From: Rikenellaceae bacterium
GTDB taxonomy: Bacteria; Bacteroidota; Bacteroidia; Bacteroidales; UBA932
Length of the DNA: 7,717 bases
Direction of reading: 5' to 3'
NCBI GenBank assembly: GCA_900769385.1
Contig: CAAGGO010000372.1
Coordinates: 1 to 7,717, forward strand
The notes under the pieces are model-generated. The model did no database searches. It was not told the origin of the DNA and worked only from the letters and a program-made list of their open reading frames with translations. Positions 5,428-7,717 of the stretch are shown here, in pieces (position 1 is the first letter of the stretch; each line of letters begins with the position of its first letter). The position numbers and the translations under genes were made by a program.

Positions 5428-6807
5428 ATGCAGGCGGGAATCCCAACACAACTTGGCTCAGAAAAAATCTCCAGGCTGCTTAAGCAATATGCAGTTCCAT
5501 CCATCATTGCAATGAGTTGTTCCTCATTGTACAATCTGGTGGACAGCATATTCATAGGACAGTTTGCAGGTGGTTATGCCTTGGCAGGACTCGCCCTTAC
5601 CTTTCCGCTGATGAACCTTGGAACAGCATTCAGTTCAATGATTGCAGTGGGTGCATCGGCTAACATTGGAATATTTCTTGGGCAGAAAAACTACCCAATG
5701 GCCCAGAAGGTTCTTGGAAATGTTGTTACACTCAACTTTATAATAGGGTTGCTTTATATGGCGGGTGTACTGGCTTTCTTGGATCCTATCCTTTATTTCT
5801 TTGGAGCAAGTGAGTCTACCATTTCCCACGCAAGGGAATATATGCAGGTTATCCTTGCCGGAAACATCATTTCACACACATATTTTGCCCTTAATGCAGT
5901 ATTGAGGTCAACAGGATTGCCAAAGATGGCCATGAATGCCTCAATCCTTACGGTACTTGTAAATGCGGCCATAGACCCGCTGTTCATATACTGGTGGGGA
6001 ATAAGGGGAGCGGCCATTGCCACAGTATTGGCTCAAGCGATATCTTTGGGATGGGTGGTTAAGGTATTGTGCAACAGAAACCACGTGGTGCATTTCCAGC
6101 AAGGGGGCTACAAGCTCTCCAAACTTATAGTAAAGAGGATTCTTTCAGTAGGAATGTCCCCATTCTTTATGAATGCCACAGCCTGCCTTATTGTAATTGT
6201 GTTCAATCAGGGACTAAAACAATATGGAGGAGACCTTGCAATTGCGGCGTACGGAATAGTAAACAAACTTACATTCTTGTTCATTATGGTTGTTATGGGG
6301 CTGAACCAGGGAATGCAGCCAATAGCAAGCTATAATTTTGGAGCCAAACTCTACAGCAGATTGCAGGAGGTGGTAAAACTTACCGCAATCTGTGCCATTT
6401 TTGTTACAACAACAGGATTCCTTGTTGCAGAACTCTTCCCGGTAACACTGGTAAAGATGTTCACATCAGACCAGGCACTTATAGATGAAGCGGTTCACGG
6501 ATTGCGCATCTCATTTATGTTTTACCCTATTGTTGGCTTCCAGATGGTAACATCAAACTTCTTCCGAAGCATCGGATATGCAGGAACCTCAATATTCCTT
6601 TCCCTTACAAGGCAGCTGATATTCCTGCTTCCACTATTGTACATTCTCCCGCAATTCTTTGGATTGGGAGGAATCTGGGCAAGTATGCCATTGGCAGATG
6701 TAATTTCCTGCGTTGTTTCGGCATCAATGATGGTATATCATCTCAGGAGGTTCAAAAAACAGAACCTATCTGATGCTTCCCCAGCACAACAGGGCCAGAC
6801 CAACTAA
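5428..6807 (+). CDS. MATE-family antiporter, MepA-like, paralogue of upstream MATE A (MATE B)
   Basis: A 459-residue, probable 12-helix inner-membrane exporter. By hand alignment the first 129 residues are about 70% identical to MATE A, and the rest is clearly alignable. One two-residue gap is visible (FIYWWGIRG here against FIYILDWGIRG). Signatures are YNLVDSIFIG (35-44), AGLALTFPLMNLG (53-65), FLDPILYFFGASE (117-129), GLNQGMQPI (291-299) and SLTRQLIFLLP. It starts 2 bp after the kinase-like stop; the A/G-rich bases AAATAAGG just before the ATG may help re-initiation. The last 13 residues (LSDASPAQQGQTN, 447-459) form a polar tail absent from MATE A. They are encoded antisense to the end of the EamA transporter gene. 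Substrate unknown. The divergence from MATE A is spread over the whole protein, so the duplication is old and both copies look intact. Confidence 0.93.
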   Translation: MQAGIPTQLGSEKISRLLKQYAVPSIIAMSCSSLYNLVDSIFIGQFAGGYALAGLALTFPLMNLGTAFSSMIAVGASANIGIFLGQKNYPMAQKVLGNVVTLNFIIGLLYMAGVLAFLDPILYFFGASESTISHAREYMQVILAGNIISHTYFALNAVLRSTGLPKMAMNASILTVLVNAAIDPLFIYWWGIRGAAIATVLAQAISLGWVVKVLCNRNHVVHFQQGGYKLSKLIVKRILSVGMSPFFMNATACLIVIVFNQGLKQYGGDLAIAAYGIVNKLTFLFIMVVMGLNQGMQPIASYNFGAKLYSRLQEVVKLTAICAIFVTTTGFLVAELFPVTLVKMFTSDQALIDEAVHGLRISFMFYPIVGFQMVTSNFFRSIGYAGTSIFLSLTRQLIFLLPLLYILPQFFGLGGIWASMPLADVISCVVSASMMVYHLRRFKKQNLSDASPAQQGQTN

Positions 6808-7689
6808 AATAAGTGCCAAATCCAAAGCCTTGGCTTTCAGATTCTTTTCCCTGAACAACAGAGCACCTGCCGTAAATGAAACAATAACACTGCCGCGACG
6901 TATCATTGAGATTACCGCAATAAGTGCATCATCATAGGAGAGGGCATAGAAATATGCAAAATCTGCAATTGAGACAAACAGGGAAATCATAGGTATCCAC
7001 CATCTCCACTGGAAAGCGGCAGTTGTAAACCTGTTCATTACAAGCAGTACTGTTCCCATAATTGGAACCTGATAGATATTGAACCAGCTCTGCACAAAAA
7101 GGGGAGGGAGCTGTTTCATTATGAACTTGTCATACAGACCGCTTACAGCACCCATAATCACGGCACCAAAAAGGATATATACCCATTTGTTGCTCTTGAA
7201 GTCTATTCCCTCTTTTCTTCCCGACAAACTAAGCAGGAAAAGGGAGAATAGGGAGATAATTACACCACCCCACTGCAACAGGTTGAGCCTTTCACCAAAA
7301 AGGAGAACCGCACCCATAAGTACAATCACAGGTCTTGTGGCGTTCACAGGACCGGCAATGGTAATGGGCAAATGTTTAAGCGCATAATATCCCATAATCC
7401 AGGAACTTAAAACGATAAAAGCTTTAAGTACTACAAGCAAATGGGCTTTAAGCGGTAATATTTGAGGAATATCACCGTATATGGATGATAAGGAGGCATT
7501 GAAAATGCTTCCCTGAACCAATTGTGGATTTATGGCAGATATAATTATGAATGGAAGGAAAATAAGTGCACAGAAAACCGTATTGAAGAACAGCACGGTA
7601 AGAACTGCATTCCCGTTAAGGGATTTCTTCTTTGCCACATCATAAAAACCCAGGAAAAAGGCAGAAACAAACGCCAACAATACCCACAT
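6766..7689 (-). CDS. EamA/DMT-superfamily transporter
   Basis: A 307-residue inner-membrane permease of the drug/metabolite transporter superfamily. It is expected to have 10 helices built from two EamA repeats (about 1-150 and 168-305). Repeat 1 ends with HLPITIAGPVNATRPVIVLM and LLFGERLNLLQWGGVIISL (about 106-147). Repeat 2 ends with the parallel SMIRRGSVIVSFTAG and LLFREKNLKAKALDLALILVGL (about 261-298). The matching phrases LLFGE and LLFRE mark the family's internal duplication. The ATG at 7689 (MWVLLAFVSAFFLG) places helix 1 at the very N terminus, as usual. The frame remains open upstream to the window edge, but those codons do not look like protein. Its promoter is probably outside the window. 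The gene converges on MATE B, overlapping it by 42 bp. The substrate cannot be told; family members move amino acids, nucleosides, sugars or drugs. Confidence 0.88.
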   Translation of the reverse strand: MWVLLAFVSAFFLGFYDVAKKKSLNGNAVLTVLFFNTVFCALIFLPFIIISAINPQLVQGSIFNASLSSIYGDIPQILPLKAHLLVVLKAFIVLSSWIMGYYALKHLPITIAGPVNATRPVIVLMGAVLLFGERLNLLQWGGVIISLFSLFLLSLSGRKEGIDFKSNKWVYILFGAVIMGAVSGLYDKFIMKQLPPLFVQSWFNIYQVPIMGTVLLVMNRFTTAAFQWRWWIPMISLFVSIADFAYFYALSYDDALIAVISMIRRGSVIVSFTAGALLFREKNLKAKALDLALILVGLALLCWGSIR

Positions 7690-7717
7690 ATAAGATACAT
7701 TTTTAAAATTTGCGCAA

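Noticed and set aside
3427..6807. MATE A and MATE B as a recent duplication or mobile element
   Set aside because: There are no flanking repeats or transposase, and differences are spread through both genes at the DNA level, so the duplication is old.

Overview
The window is chromosomal DNA that looks like a member of the Bacteroidota, probably a gut-type Bacteroidales. The evidence is indirect. Base composition is moderately A+T-rich. Start codons lack a clear Shine-Dalgarno sequence. There is one exact match (TATCTTTG) to the Bacteroidota -7 promoter box TAnnTTTG. The gene types also fit: a cytosolic GH13 amylase beside a phosphofructokinase, an Hsp20 of the common Bacteroidota type, and MepA-like MATE transporters. 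Genus cannot be read from this sequence.

Layout: (1) 1-669 (+) is the 3' part of a 6-phosphofructokinase gene, cut by the window edge. After 14 bp comes (2) a signal-peptide-less GH13 alpha-amylase-family enzyme, 684-2348 (+). Together they look like an intracellular alpha-glucan-to-glycolysis unit. (3) A YbaK-type aminoacyl-tRNA deacylase, 2343-2825 (-), converges on the amylase with its stop codon inside the amylase's last codons. (4) A 102-bp A+T-rich divergent spacer separates it from a small heat-shock protein (Hsp20), 2928-3353 (+), which ends in a clear intrinsic terminator. (5) A -7 promoter box just after that terminator precedes a tight three-gene unit, 3427-6807 (+): MATE transporter A, a cytidylate-kinase-like protein, and MATE transporter B. 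The first two genes overlap by 11 bp and the last two are 2 bp apart. The two MATE proteins are close paralogues. (6) An EamA/DMT-family transporter, 6766-7689 (-), converges on MATE B with a 42-bp antisense overlap.

The window is almost entirely coding. The longest gaps are the 102-bp ybaK/hsp20 spacer and the 73-bp hsp20/MATE spacer, so no stretch over 300 bases lacks a gene. I see no tRNA or rRNA genes, insertion sequences, CRISPR arrays or phage genes. Most of this is ordinary housekeeping and transport content. The parts most worth a second look are the transporter-kinase-transporter arrangement, the unusual P-loop of that kinase, and the matching geometry of the two convergent gene overlaps. 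I found no convincing evidence of a wholly new system.
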